Positions 26,094 through 35,077 are shown, numbered from the stretch's first letter. The stretch: DNA of 37,262 nt from Streptomyces oryzae (GCF_017676365.1 NZ_JADKMA010000059.1:1-37262); one strand, 5' to 3'. Program-made: numbers and translations. The notes: a model not told the origin generated them from the sequence alone.

Positions 26094-26848
26094 CCCTCGC
26101 GGTCCGAGTCATCCCCTGCCTGGACGTGGACGGCGGCCGGGTCGTCAAGGGCGTCAACTTCCAGAATCTGCGCGACGCGGGCGACCCGGTCGAGATGGCC
26201 AAGGTCTACGACGCCGAGGGCGCCGACGAGCTGACGTTCCTGGACATCACCGCCTCGTCCGGTGACCGGGAGACGACCTACGACGTGGTGCGGCGCACCG
26301 CCGAGCAGGTCTTCATCCCGCTGACCGTCGGCGGCGGGGTGCGCACCACGGAGGACGTGGACAAGCTGCTGCGCGCCGGGGCCGACAAGGTGGGCGTCAA
26401 CACGGCGGCCATCGCACGCCCCGAGCTGATCCGGGAGATCTCCGAACGCTTCGGCAGCCAGGTCCTCGTCCTGTCCGTGGACGCCCGGCGCCGCGCCGAG
26501 GGCGCCGGTTTCGAGGTCACCACGCACGGCGGGCGCCGCGGCACCGGCATCGACGCCGTCGAGTGGGCCCACCGCGCCGCCGAACTGGGCGCAGGGGAGA
26601 TCCTGCTCAACTCCATGGACGCGGACGGCACCAAGGACGGCTACGACACGGAGATGATCGCCGCCGTCCGCAAGCACGTCACCATCCCGGTCATCGCCTC
26701 CGGCGGCGCCGGCCGGCTCGACCACTTCCCGCCGGCCATCGGTGCAGGGGCCGACGCCGTACTTGCCGCCTCCGTCTTCCACTTCGGGGATTTGCGGATC
26801 GGCGAGGTGAAGGAGACTTTGCGCAGCGCGGGGCACCCGGTGCGCTGA
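26090..26848 (+). CDS. hisF: imidazole glycerol phosphate synthase, cyclase subunit
   Basis: A 252-aa TIM-barrel that joins HisH-derived ammonia to PRFAR, giving imidazole glycerol phosphate and AICAR. Asp12 (in [14 protein letters not shown]) and Asp131 (VLSVDARR) are the catalytic acids known from Thermotoga HisF (Asp11, Asp130). The phosphate-binding GGGVR and ASGGAG loops are present. ATG overlaps the Rid gene in ATGA; AAGGAG lies at 26074-26079. It is the last gene of the operon and is convergent with the SIMPL gene across 21 nt. Confidence 0.97.
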   Translation: MTLAVRVIPCLDVDGGRVVKGVNFQNLRDAGDPVEMAKVYDAEGADELTFLDITASSGDRETTYDVVRRTAEQVFIPLTVGGGVRTTEDVDKLLRAGADKVGVNTAAIARPELIREISERFGSQVLVLSVDARRRAEGAGFEVTTHGGRRGTGIDAVEWAHRAAELGAGEILLNSMDADGTKDGYDTEMIAAVRKHVTIPVIASGGAGRLDHFPPAIGAGADAVLAASVFHFGDLRIGEVKETLRSAGHPVR

Positions 26849-26869
26849 CACCTGGCCGGTGCGGCTCAC

Positions 26870-27508
26870 TCACCTCAGGGCGAAACCCAGCAGGACGGCG
26901 CCCTGGACGGTGACCTGGCCCGGTGACAGGTCCCCCTCGCCCGATGGCGCGTCGACGGCGTGGCTCCGGTATCGGGAGGCGAGGGGGCCCTCGGGGTCGA
27001 CGTCCTCGATGTGCAGCACCGCGCCGAGCGTGACTCCGGCCGCCTCCGCGTACAGCTCGGCCTTGCGGCGTGCGGCGGCCACCGCCTCCGTGCGGGCGCG
27101 GGCGCGCAGTTCCGGCTTGTCCCGTACGTCGAAGTCCACCCTGTCCACCCGGTTGGCACCCGCCTCGACGGCGGCCACCAGCAGCGGCTCCAGCGTGTCC
27201 ATCTCGGTCAGCGTCACCGAGAAGTCCGCCTGGCAGCGGTACCCCAGGAACTTCCGGCTCGCGTTGTACCCCTCCCACTCCGTGCGCAGCCCCAACTGCG
27301 ACGACGAGACCGCCGTATCCGGCACACCATGCTCCCGGAACGTCCGCCGCAGCGCCGCCACACCCTCCCGTGCCGAGCCGAACGCGCCCCCGGCCGTCTG
27401 CTCGATGCGGTCAACGGCGATGCGCAGCCGCACGAGGTCGGGGGTGGCGTTCACACTCGCGGCGCCGTAGACGCTGATGCCCCACGGGCTGTCGATCTTC
27501 ATCTGCAT
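26870..27508 (-). CDS. SIMPL-domain (DUF541) protein
   Basis: A 212-aa protein of the SIMPL/DUF541 family. The family layout is clear: ISVYGAASVNATPDLVRLRIAV at the N-terminus, a central GYRCQADFSVTL strand pair, ANRVDRVDFDVRD, and the ARARTEAVAAARRKAELYAEAAGV helix. No signal peptide is visible, unlike many Gram-negative members, so it is probably cytoplasmic. Function of the family is not settled. Start at ATG 27508; ATG 27502 is possible two codons later. It is divergent from the DUF6463-like gene. Confidence 0.88.
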   Translation of the reverse strand: MQMKIDSPWGISVYGAASVNATPDLVRLRIAVDRIEQTAGGAFGSAREGVAALRRTFREHGVPDTAVSSSQLGLRTEWEGYNASRKFLGYRCQADFSVTLTEMDTLEPLLVAAVEAGANRVDRVDFDVRDKPELRARARTEAVAAARRKAELYAEAAGVTLGAVLHIEDVDPEGPLASRYRSHAVDAPSGEGDLSPGQVTVQGAVLLGFALR

Positions 27509-27574
27509 GCGGGTAGTCAAACACGCGTGCGCTGCGGCGGGTGGGCTGGTCCGGTCAACTCCTCTGGCCCGGGC

Positions 27575-27580
27575 TACGAT
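27575..27580 (+). promoter_or_regulatory. candidate -10 box before the 119-aa membrane gene
   Basis: TACGAT ends 6 nt before the ATG at 27587 with no ribosome-binding site between; leaderless candidate. Confidence 0.45.
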
Positions 27581-27586
27581 CGGCAC

Positions 27587-27946
27587 ATGAAGCGACGGTC
27601 GGCAGGATGGTGGCTCCAGGCCACCGCGCTGGGACACGGGGCGATCGGCGCCGTGCTCTACCGCGATGTTTTGGCACAGCTCGCCCGCGACGGGGTGGTC
27701 AACTCCGTACCGGACCGCGGCGACCGGGCGGCGGCCTTCTGGTTCATGGCCGCCGCGCCCGCGCTGTGGATGGGCGGCCGGTTGCTCACCTCCGCGGAGC
27801 AGCACGGCGACGCCGCCGCCCAGCGCGCTGCGGGGGCCGTGCTGGTCGGCGTCGGCGCGGTGGGAGCCACGGCCATGCCCAAGGGCGGCTTCCCCGCCCT
27901 GGTCGGCATCGGCGGCCTGCTCCTGCGGAGGGCCCGGCGGGGGTAG
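27587..27946 (+). CDS. small membrane protein, DUF6463-like
   Basis: A 119-aa protein with four hydrophobic segments (about residues 8-26, 48-66, 80-95 and 98-113) and a basic C-terminus (LLRRARRG). It resembles the DUF6463 group of short actinobacterial membrane proteins, but I hold that lightly. The ATG has no Shine-Dalgarno sequence and is probably leaderless. It is followed by the second intergenic hairpin repeat. No function can be proposed. Confidence 0.75.
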   Translation: MKRRSAGWWLQATALGHGAIGAVLYRDVLAQLARDGVVNSVPDRGDRAAAFWFMAAAPALWMGGRLLTSAEQHGDAAAQRAAGAVLVGVGAVGATAMPKGGFPALVGIGGLLLRRARRG

Positions 27947-27959
27947 GGCGCGCCCTGCG

Positions 27960-28090
27960 GGTTCCTTTTCCGGTAAGGGGGTCGCCCCTGTCTGCTGGTG
28001 GCGGGCTGCGGGTGAGTTGTGGTTGCTGGGGGCACCTCCCGGCCGGAGGCTGGGGGAGCAGTTCCCCGCGCCCCCTTCGGGCGCGTCTCC
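27960..28090. repeat. intergenic hairpin repeat, copy 2, interrupted by a second element
   Basis: Shares GGCTGCGGGTGAGTT (28004-28018) and GCAGTTCCCCGCGCCCC with the copy at 17.4 kb, and retains the terminal stem GCGCCC..GGGCGC (28068-28084). Between these blocks lies a foreign 33-bp segment (28026-28058) in place of the few bases present in copy 1. Confidence 0.7.
28026..28058. repeat. nested hairpin element inside the intergenic repeat
   Basis: The segment begins and ends with CTGGGGG (28026-28032 and 28050-28056) and has a central stem CCTCC-CGGCC-GGAGG (28035-28049). It replaces a short stretch of the other repeat copy, so it looks like an insertion. Similar G-rich hairpins are, from memory, common between Streptomyces genes. 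Confidence 0.55.
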
Positions 28091-28161
28091 CCGGCGCTGC
28101 GGTCATCGGCGGAAGTCCTCCGCGCGCGCAGCGACCGTAGCACTGCGGCGTCACACAGAAG

Positions 28162-28167
28162 TATGCT
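28162..28167 (+). promoter_or_regulatory. candidate -10 box of the toxin-antitoxin operon
   Basis: TATGCT ends 7 nt before the antitoxin ATG at 28175; no ribosome-binding site intervenes. Confidence 0.45.
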
Positions 28168-28174
28168 CAGCTGT

Positions 28175-28387
28175 ATGAGCTCTCGTACGCGCACCACGGT
28201 CAGCCTGCCGGCCGATCTCGTCGCCCATGCACGCGCCGCCTCCGGCGGCAACCTGTCGGCCTACATCGAGCACGCACTCAGGGCCCAGCAACTCCGCGAT
28301 GCGGCGCCCGCCCTGCGAGCCTGGCGCGAGCGGGCGGCGAACGACACGGAGGAGCTTGCCGACATCTTCGGCGAGGATGTCGCGTGA
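28175..28387 (+). CDS. antitoxin of a MazEF-type module
   Basis: A 70-aa protein. The N-terminus TRTTVSLPADLVAHA is a ribbon-helix-helix-like DNA-binding start, followed by an acidic C-terminal tail (NDTEELADIFGEDVA) suited to bind a toxin. The stop overlaps the toxin GTG in GTGA. Small size, order antitoxin-toxin and overlap are typical of type II systems, which usually repress their own promoter. ATG 28175 is used; ATG 28163 in frame lies within the -10 box. Confidence 0.82.
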   Translation: MSSRTRTTVSLPADLVAHARAASGGNLSAYIEHALRAQQLRDAAPALRAWRERAANDTEELADIFGEDVA

Positions 28388-28704
28388 CGCCGCTGGCCCG
28401 GGGCCAGGTCTGGCGTGTTCAGTTGGCCGCCAAGAGCCGGGCGGTGGTCATCGTCGAGTCGGACGCCGCCCTTGACGCCCTGCCCGGCACCGCCGTGTGC
28501 ATGATGATCGACGAGACCCAGGGCGCTCCGGACACCGTCGTCACCACCCCCCTGGCTCACCCTGTGCGCGGTGCTGCCGTCGCCATCGACCTCACCGCCC
28601 TGACCGACAAGCGCCTGACCGCCGGCGAGTTCCTCGGCACCGTCGACACCGAGACCATGGACCGGATCTCTTCCTCCCTGCGCGTCACCCTGGATCTCAC
28701 CTGA
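28384..28704 (+). CDS. PemK/MazF-family toxin (endoribonuclease)
   Basis: A 106-aa protein with the MazF-like fold signature: LARGQVWRVQL at the start, RAVVIVESDAAL, and the C-terminal helix TMDRISSSLRVTLDL. Family members cleave mRNA at short sequence motifs. The usual RP(A/V)(L/V)VV motif is here SRAVVIV. Length is typical. It is translationally coupled to the antitoxin. Cleavage specificity cannot be predicted. It is convergent with the DUF397 genes across 60 nt holding no visible terminator. Confidence 0.85.
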   Translation: MTPLARGQVWRVQLAAKSRAVVIVESDAALDALPGTAVCMMIDETQGAPDTVVTTPLAHPVRGAAVAIDLTALTDKRLTAGEFLGTVDTETMDRISSSLRVTLDLT

Positions 28705-28764
28705 GGAAGCCGGTCGCTGTTGTGTGTCTCGGACCCGCGCGATGGGGCAGCACTGGACGGGCCT

Positions 28765-28974
28765 TCAGAAGGTGCGGAATCTTTCGGCTTTGACGCCAGC
28801 GACGAAGGCGGAGAAGGCAGCCGCGGGGAAGTCCAGCACGGAGCCTGTTGGGTTCTTGGAGTCGCGGATGGGGACGGTGCCGTGTGAGGTGGCGAGGTTG
28901 GTGGCGACCTCCACGCAGGCGCCACCGTTCTCGCTGTAGGAGGACTTGAGCCAGCGGGGGGTTTCGGCTGTCAC
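28765..28974 (-). CDS. DUF397 protein 2
   Basis: A 69-aa DUF397 protein with the family hallmarks WLKSSYSENGGACVEVA and VPIRDSKNPTG, followed by AAFSAFVAGVK. These small proteins partner XRE regulators of the WhiJ type and influence antibiotic production and development in Streptomyces. It is a tandem paralogue of the next gene upstream and overlaps it by GTGA. Its start has GGAGG at good spacing. The C-terminal RFRTF differs from its paralogue, suggesting divergence after duplication. Confidence 0.92.
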   Translation of the reverse strand: MTAETPRWLKSSYSENGGACVEVATNLATSHGTVPIRDSKNPTGSVLDFPAAAFSAFVAGVKAERFRTF

Positions 28975-29183
28975 TTGGTGCCTCCGAAGTCTTCGGCGTT
29001 GATGCTGGTGATGAAGTCGGCGAAGGCGGTGGCCGGGATGTTGAGGAGGGGGCCGGTGGGGTTTTTGGAGTCGCGGATGGAGACGGTGGTGTGGGTGGGG
29101 GCGAAGTTCGTGGCGACCTCCACGCACTGGCCACCGTTCTCGCTGTAGGAGGACTTGCACCAACGGGGGGTTTCGGTCGTCAC
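28971..29183 (-). CDS. DUF397 protein 1
   Basis: A 70-aa DUF397 protein with WCKSSYSENGGQCVEVA and VSIRDSKNPTGPLLN. It has one more cysteine than its paralogue in the first motif (WCKSS). It is coupled by GTGA overlaps to the XRE gene upstream and to the second DUF397 gene downstream. AAGGGG serves as its ribosome-binding site. Likely an antagonist or modulator of the adjacent XRE protein, by analogy with characterised XRE/DUF397 pairs. Confidence 0.93.
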   Translation of the reverse strand: MTTETPRWCKSSYSENGGQCVEVATNFAPTHTTVSIRDSKNPTGPLLNIPATAFADFITSINAEDFGGTK

Positions 29184-30016
29184 TGGGTGCCCCTTCGCAA
29201 CTGGTTGATGGTGGCCACGGATTCCGCCTGAGAGCAGGCTTCAGCTTGTAGTTGATGGTAGGCCGTCAGCATCGGCAGTACGAACTTGCCGTCTTTTTCG
29301 AGATGACCTCGCTGGGCGGACTCGGCGTAGGACATCAGTGAACGGTCCGACATCGTGAGGATCGTGACCGGCAGGCTGAGCGGGCGGCGAGCCCCCATGC
29401 TGAACGGCGCGATCTGCAGCACGGTGTTCGGTAGCTGGGCGAACTCGATCAGCCGCTCCAATTGGGCGTTCATGAGGGCCGGTTTGCCAACGGGCCGACG
29501 CAAACAACTTTCGTCCAGCGTCGCAAAGACCAACGGCGGGGGCGTCCGGTTGAGTGCTGCCTGCCGTTCCGCGACGAGCGTGACCCGCTCGTGTGCCTGC
29601 TCCTCGGTGATAGCCCCACGCTTGACGACACTGTCAGCCAGGGTCGTTGCGTACTCCGTGGTCTGCAGTAGGCCGGGGATGACACCCACTTCGTACAGTC
29701 GGATCTCTACGGCTCGCCCTTCGTAGTCAACGAACTGCGGGAAGCCCTCCAGCAAACTGCCGTGGCGGATCTCGCGGTGTTGGCGCTCGAACGTGTCCGC
29801 CGTGTCCGCGATGCCGAAGGCAACATCCGCGCTGCGCGAGAAGCGCAAGGTCGGCATCTTGCGACCGGTTTCCACGGCTGAGATGTGCGTGCTGGAATAT
29901 CCCGTCTTCTCTCCCAGCTCCTCCTGCTTCCAGCCGCGCGCCTCGCGCATGCTGCGCAGGCGTGCGCCGAAGGCTGCTTGGGGAGAGCTGTCCGGGTCCA
30001 ACTCCTTGCGGTTCAA
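29180..30016 (-). CDS. XRE-family regulator with DUF5753
   Basis: A 278-aa regulator. The N-terminal helix-turn-helix is at about residues 13-70 (LRSMREARGWKQEELGEKTGYSSTHISAVETGRK without the break); the DUF5753 domain covers about 100-270, including RLYEVGVIPGLLQTTEYAT and LLTAYHQLQAE-like regions. The start is the least certain part: TTG 30016 fits the family N-terminus and has GGTGA 7 nt upstream, while GTG 30100 would add 28 residues. It heads the XRE-DUF397-DUF397 operon, all three genes linked by GTGA overlaps. Its codon bias is visibly weaker than in the his genes, consistent with acquired DNA. Confidence 0.88.
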   Translation of the reverse strand: MNRKELDPDSSPQAAFGARLRSMREARGWKQEELGEKTGYSSTHISAVETGRKMPTLRFSRSADVAFGIADTADTFERQHREIRHGSLLEGFPQFVDYEGRAVEIRLYEVGVIPGLLQTTEYATTLADSVVKRGAITEEQAHERVTLVAERQAALNRTPPPLVFATLDESCLRRPVGKPALMNAQLERLIEFAQLPNTVLQIAPFSMGARRPLSLPVTILTMSDRSLMSYAESAQRGHLEKDGKFVLPMLTAYHQLQAEACSQAESVATINQLRRGTQ

Positions 30017-30092
30017 CGGGCTTTCACCGACCTTCCGTTCCCCTCTGACACGTTGAATGGTTCCCCAGCCTGGGCCACGCTGAATCCCCTTG

Positions 30093-30108
30093 GTAGTCAC
30101 GGAACTAC
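30093..30108. promoter_or_regulatory. candidate operator between divergent XRE and small-protein operons
   Basis: GTAGT-CACGGA-ACTAC: 5-bp perfect arms around a 6-bp spacer, directly upstream of the ribosome-binding site of the 49-aa gene and between the two divergent operons. Suits an XRE-dimer site, but short enough to arise by chance. Confidence 0.35.
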
Positions 30109-30121
30109 GGAGAGGAGTGGC

Positions 30122-30271
30122 ATGAAGCCCGCAACCTGCGCGGAGTGCGCCCGTCTGGAGAGGGAGCGGGTGGCGGCTCGCACGGTGGGGGACTGGAGCA
30201 GGGTCACCGACTGCGTCGTACTGCTGCGGCGGCACCCGGAGCACGGTGGCAAGGCGGCGGTGCGTAGGTGA
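30122..30271 (+). CDS. 49-aa CxxC small protein
   Basis: A 49-aa protein starting MKPATCAECARLERERVAAR, with one CxxC pair and a basic helix. GGAGAGGAG precedes the ATG at ideal spacing, so expression is likely. It overlaps the DUF7848-like gene by GTGA. A single CxxC could bind half a zinc site as a dimer. No family assigned. It is divergent from the XRE operon. Confidence 0.75.
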   Translation: MKPATCAECARLERERVAARTVGDWSRVTDCVVLLRRHPEHGGKAAVRR

Positions 30272-30507
30272 CCCGCGCCATTTTCCGACTCCGCGAGTTC
30301 AGGCTCGTCCCAGATGCGGAGCCGGACGCCGAGCCGGTGACATTCACGATGCAGTGCGCCGTGTGCGAGCAGACCAGCGGATCACATACCACCCAGTCGG
30401 TATCTCAGAAATGGGTCGTCCGCCACCTGAAGGAGAGCCCGGAGCACCTCACCTACCGGGAGATGATCACGCGCCCGTACCGGTTCGAACCGGGGGCGTG
30501 GCTGTGA
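30268..30507 (+). CDS. 79-aa cysteine/histidine protein, DUF7848-like
   Basis: A 79-aa protein with FTMQCAVCEQTSGSH and VVRHLKESPEHLTYRE, giving CxxC followed by HxxxxxxxH: a plausible zinc-binding site. I match it to DUF7848 from its length and central motif with moderate trust. GTG start overlaps the previous stop (GTGA), and its own TGA overlaps the next GTG. Such proteins often lie beside XRE/DUF397 genes in Streptomyces. Confidence 0.78.
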   Translation: MTRAIFRLREFRLVPDAEPDAEPVTFTMQCAVCEQTSGSHTTQSVSQKWVVRHLKESPEHLTYREMITRPYRFEPGAWL

Positions 30508-30620
30508 CTGATCTCCGAAGGCAACTCCCCATGGCCGACAACTGGAAGAAGCCCTGTCAGCACGAAGTCCCCCGAGGGGCGAAGCACTGCACGAAGTGCA
30601 AGAGACAGATTTATCTGTAG
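30504..30620 (+). CDS. 38-aa zinc-ribbon-like microprotein
   Basis: A 38-aa protein (29 aa if started at ATG 30531, which has GAAGG upstream). The sequence KPCQHEVPRGAKHCTKCKRQIYL holds a Cys-His and a CxxC set, i.e. a minimal C-x-H...C-x-x-C zinc ribbon. GTG 30504 overlaps the preceding stop. It ends in an AT-rich palindrome ACAGAT-TT-ATCTGT (30605-30618). Short but internally consistent; conserved homologues would settle it. Confidence 0.6.
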   Translation: MTDLRRQLPMADNWKKPCQHEVPRGAKHCTKCKRQIYL

Positions 30621-30625
30621 GGCGA

Positions 30626-30880
30626 TCAGCCGTCGACGCCGCCCCGTCGGCGGGCCATCAGTGCTGTGCCCGCCACCACCAGGCCGATGGCCACGATCTT
30701 GGCGGCGCCGTGTAGAACGCCCAGGTGCTCCTGCGGCTTCCACGGCCCCAGGAACAGGAATACCGCAGTGCCGATGCCGAGCAGGATGAGGACGATCCCG
30801 CCGACGGCGTTCAGTTCGGACCACCAGGGGCCGTAACCGGTCGGCTGCTGGGACGGCTGGTCAGGCCGTTCACTGGTCAT
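30626..30880 (-). CDS. 84-aa two-helix membrane protein
   Basis: An 84-aa protein with a hydrophilic N-terminus, two membrane helices (about 27-45 and 56-75) and a basic end (ARRRGG). It is convergent with the zinc-ribbon gene (5-nt gap) and lies 16 nt downstream of the methyltransferase stop region on the opposite end. A GGAAGGGAAC ribosome-binding site precedes the ATG. Function unknown. Confidence 0.75.
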   Translation of the reverse strand: MTSERPDQPSQQPTGYGPWWSELNAVGGIVLILLGIGTAVFLFLGPWKPQEHLGVLHGAAKIVAIGLVVAGTALMARRRGGVDG

Positions 30881-30896
30881 GTGTTCCCTTCCAGGA

Positions 30897-31622
30897 TCAG
30901 CGTTTCGTCGCCAGGATCAAGCGGCAGCGGGGTGCGCCGTCATCGCGGTGGCCCAGCTCAGGGAGCTGGTGCAGGGTGACATCGAAGCCGGCCTCGAGCA
31001 GATCGCGGTGGACTTCGGCCAGTGGCCAGGTGCGGTAGTACATCACGAAGCGGGGCCGCCACACGGCGTTCCGCACCCGCATCGCGGCGTCGAACCCGAG
31101 CAGCGCCCAGTACGCCGCCGTGCCGGGGCGGGGCGGGGCCGCCATCGGGAACGCGAAGGTGCCGCCCTCCCGCAGGACCGCCCGCACCTGCGCGAACAGG
31201 TGCGGGCGCTCGGCGGGCAGGAAGTGTCCGAACGCGCCGAAGCTGACCACCAGGTCGAAGGTGGCTCGGCGGAACGGCAACGCGTGCGCGTCGCCCCGCA
31301 CCCAGTGGGGGGCGGGAGGCGCCGCGGTGGCGTACGCGTACCTGGCCTCCGCCAGCATGCCCGCGCTGAAGTCGACGCCCACCGTGCGGTCCGTGCACAC
31401 CTCGCGGAGCACCCGGACTCCCGCGCCCGTGCCGCAGCACAGGTCGAGGCCGTCCGTGAACGGACCGCTCGCCCTCAGGGCGCGGGCGGTGGCGTCCAGG
31501 ACGGTGTCCGGGGTGCGGTACTCGGTGTGGTCGAACTTCGGGGCCAGGAGGTCGTAGCCGCGCTGGACGGACGAGAGCGCTTGGCGCGCCAGCTCGGGGA
31601 GGGTGGGCCGCTGGGTGGTCAT
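30897..31622 (-). CDS. class I SAM-dependent methyltransferase
   Basis: A 241-aa methyltransferase. Motif I is LDLCCGTGAGV, with motif II VGVDFSAGMLAEAR, post-motif segments GDAHALPFRRATFDLVVSFGAFGH and VLREGGTFAFP, all characteristic of the methyltransferase_11 type that acts on small molecules or quinone-like substrates. The ATG at 31622 follows TACAGT by 7 nt, suggesting a leaderless mRNA; the upstream in-frame start at 31631 lies in that box. It lies downstream of sdhB on the same strand with a 25-nt gap, so some read-through from sdh is possible. Substrate unknown. Confidence 0.9.
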   Translation of the reverse strand: MTTQRPTLPELARQALSSVQRGYDLLAPKFDHTEYRTPDTVLDATARALRASGPFTDGLDLCCGTGAGVRVLREVCTDRTVGVDFSAGMLAEARYAYATAAPPAPHWVRGDAHALPFRRATFDLVVSFGAFGHFLPAERPHLFAQVRAVLREGGTFAFPMAAPPRPGTAAYWALLGFDAAMRVRNAVWRPRFVMYYRTWPLAEVHRDLLEAGFDVTLHQLPELGHRDDGAPRCRLILATKR

Positions 31623-31629
31623 CCGCCCC

Positions 31630-31635
31630 ACTGTA
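31630..31635 (-). promoter_or_regulatory. candidate -10 box of the methyltransferase gene
   Basis: Minus-strand TACAGT ends 7 nt before the ATG at 31622. GGGGCGG lies in the gap but is too close to the ATG for a good ribosome-binding site. Confidence 0.4.
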
Positions 31636-31647
31636 GGCGGGCAGAGA

Positions 31648-32384
31648 TCACCGTTTGGCCGCTGCCCGCAGATACTCGCGGTTCATCGCGGCGATCGACG
31701 GCATGGGAATGCCCTTGGGGCAGGCCGTGGCGCACTCGCCGGTCAGCGTGCAGCCGCCGAAGCCCTCGGCGTCCATCTGGTCGACCATCCCCAGCACCCG
31801 GCTCTCCCGCTCGGGAGCGCCCTGCGGCAGCACGTTCAGGTGATTCACCTTGGCGGAGGTGAACAGCATGGCCGAGCCGTTGGGGCAGGCGGCCACGCAG
31901 GCGCCGCAGCCGATGCACTCGGCGTGCGTGAAGGCGGCGTCGGCGGCGGGCTTGGGCACCGGCGTCGCATGGGCCTCCGGCGCCGCGCCGGTCGGGGCCG
32001 TGATGTAGCCGCCCGCGCCGATCACCCGGTCGAACGCGGACCGGTCCACGACCAGATCCCGCACGACGGGGAAGGCCGCGGCCCGCCAGGGCTCGATGTC
32101 GATGGTGTCGCCGTCGGCGAAGTGCCGCATGTGCAGCTGGCAGGTGGTGGTGCGTTCCGGGCCGTGCGCCTGGCCGTTGATGACCATGCCGCAGGCGCCG
32201 CAGATGCCTTCGCGACAGTCGTGGTCGAAGGCGACCGGCTCCTCGCCGCGCTCGATCAGCGTCTCGTTGAGGGTGTCGAGCATCTCCAGGAACGACATGT
32301 CGGGGGAGATGTCCGCCACCTCGTAGGTGCGCATCTCGCCGTCCGCCGAGGCGTCCGGCTGGCGCCAGATCCGAAGGGTCAGGT

Positions 32385-32388
<4 letters not shown>
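31648..32388 (-). CDS. sdhB: succinate dehydrogenase iron-sulfur subunit
   Basis: A 246-aa electron-transfer subunit. The [2Fe-2S] cluster is bound by Cys58, Cys63, Cys66 and Cys83 ([11 protein letters not shown]...TTC). The [4Fe-4S] and [3Fe-4S] clusters are bound by [12 protein letters not shown] (158-168) and [14 protein letters not shown] (213-223). GTG start overlaps the sdhA stop (GTGA). The sequence follows the type found with a single five-helix cytochrome b. Oxidises succinate to fumarate, or works in reverse, at the membrane. Confidence 0.96.
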
Positions 32389-34330
<1,942 letters not shown>

Positions 34331-34334
<4 letters not shown>

Positions 34335-35077
34335 TTCACCACTCCCGTCATGACGCCGATCGGTACGGAGAGGAAACCGGCGGTGATCGCCAGCGCGAGC
34401 ACATTGGCCCCGGCCTTGAGCACGCGGGCCGCGCCGGGGCGGGTCACTCCGAGGGTCTGTGCGGCGCTCCAGAAGCCGTGCCGGATATGCAGGCCGACGG
34501 CGAGCATCGCGACGATGTAGATGACGTTCGCGTACCAGTTCTGGAAGCCGGCGACGATGTTCTCGTACGGGTGGCCCTCCTGGCCGCGCGGGTTCACCGT
34601 GCCCGTCGTCAGGTCGAGGATGTGCCAGACGATGAACAGCGCCAGGATGATCCCGCCCCAGCGCATGGTGCGGGTGGCGTAGCTCGCCTGCCGCCGCTGG
34701 TGCCGGTATGTGACCGGGCGCGCGGCGATGTCCCGCCTGCTGAGCTGGTACGCGCTGACGCCGTGCAGCACCACTGCGGCGAGCAGCACCGCCCGCGCGA
34801 TCCACAGGAACCAGCCGTGCCGCAGCAGCGGCTCACCGAGGGTGCGCAGCCAGTGCGCGTAGCCGTTCATCTCCTCGGGGCCGAAGAAGACCTTCAGATT
34901 GGCGAACATGTGGACGAGCAGATAGGCCAGCATCAGCAGCCCACTGACCGCCATGACCGTCTTCTTGCCGATCGTGGAGCCCCACAGGGTGCGCAGAAAG
35001 CCGCCCCGCGGCCGGACCGGTGGCCGGGGTCCGGGGCGCTGGGAGCCGGGAGTACGGGTAACCGTCGCCATGGTCAT
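34331..35077 (-). CDS. sdhC: succinate dehydrogenase cytochrome b subunit (five helices)
   Basis: A 248-aa membrane anchor. Five helices are visible (about residues 40-60, 90-110, 140-158, 183-200 and 215-240). Candidate haem ligands are His56 (LLVHMF), the His in VVLHGVSA, the His in IVWHILDL, and His in [10 protein letters not shown], matching the dihaem cytochrome of type-B enzymes. The ATG at 35077 (alternative 35071) has weak ribosome-binding signal. First gene of the sdhCAB operon, divergent from a LysR gene. In S. coelicolor a similar LysR-sdhCAB set exists on a chromosome arm, from memory; here it lies near the his locus. Confidence 0.94.

Noticed and set aside
28705..28764. Terminator between the MazF-type toxin and DUF397 gene
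   Set aside because: No stem of 5 bp or more with a short loop was found.
30605..30618. AT-rich palindrome ACAGATTTATCTGT as a terminator
   Set aside because: The stem is AT-rich and lies within the last codons of the zinc-ribbon ORF; too weak to call a terminator.
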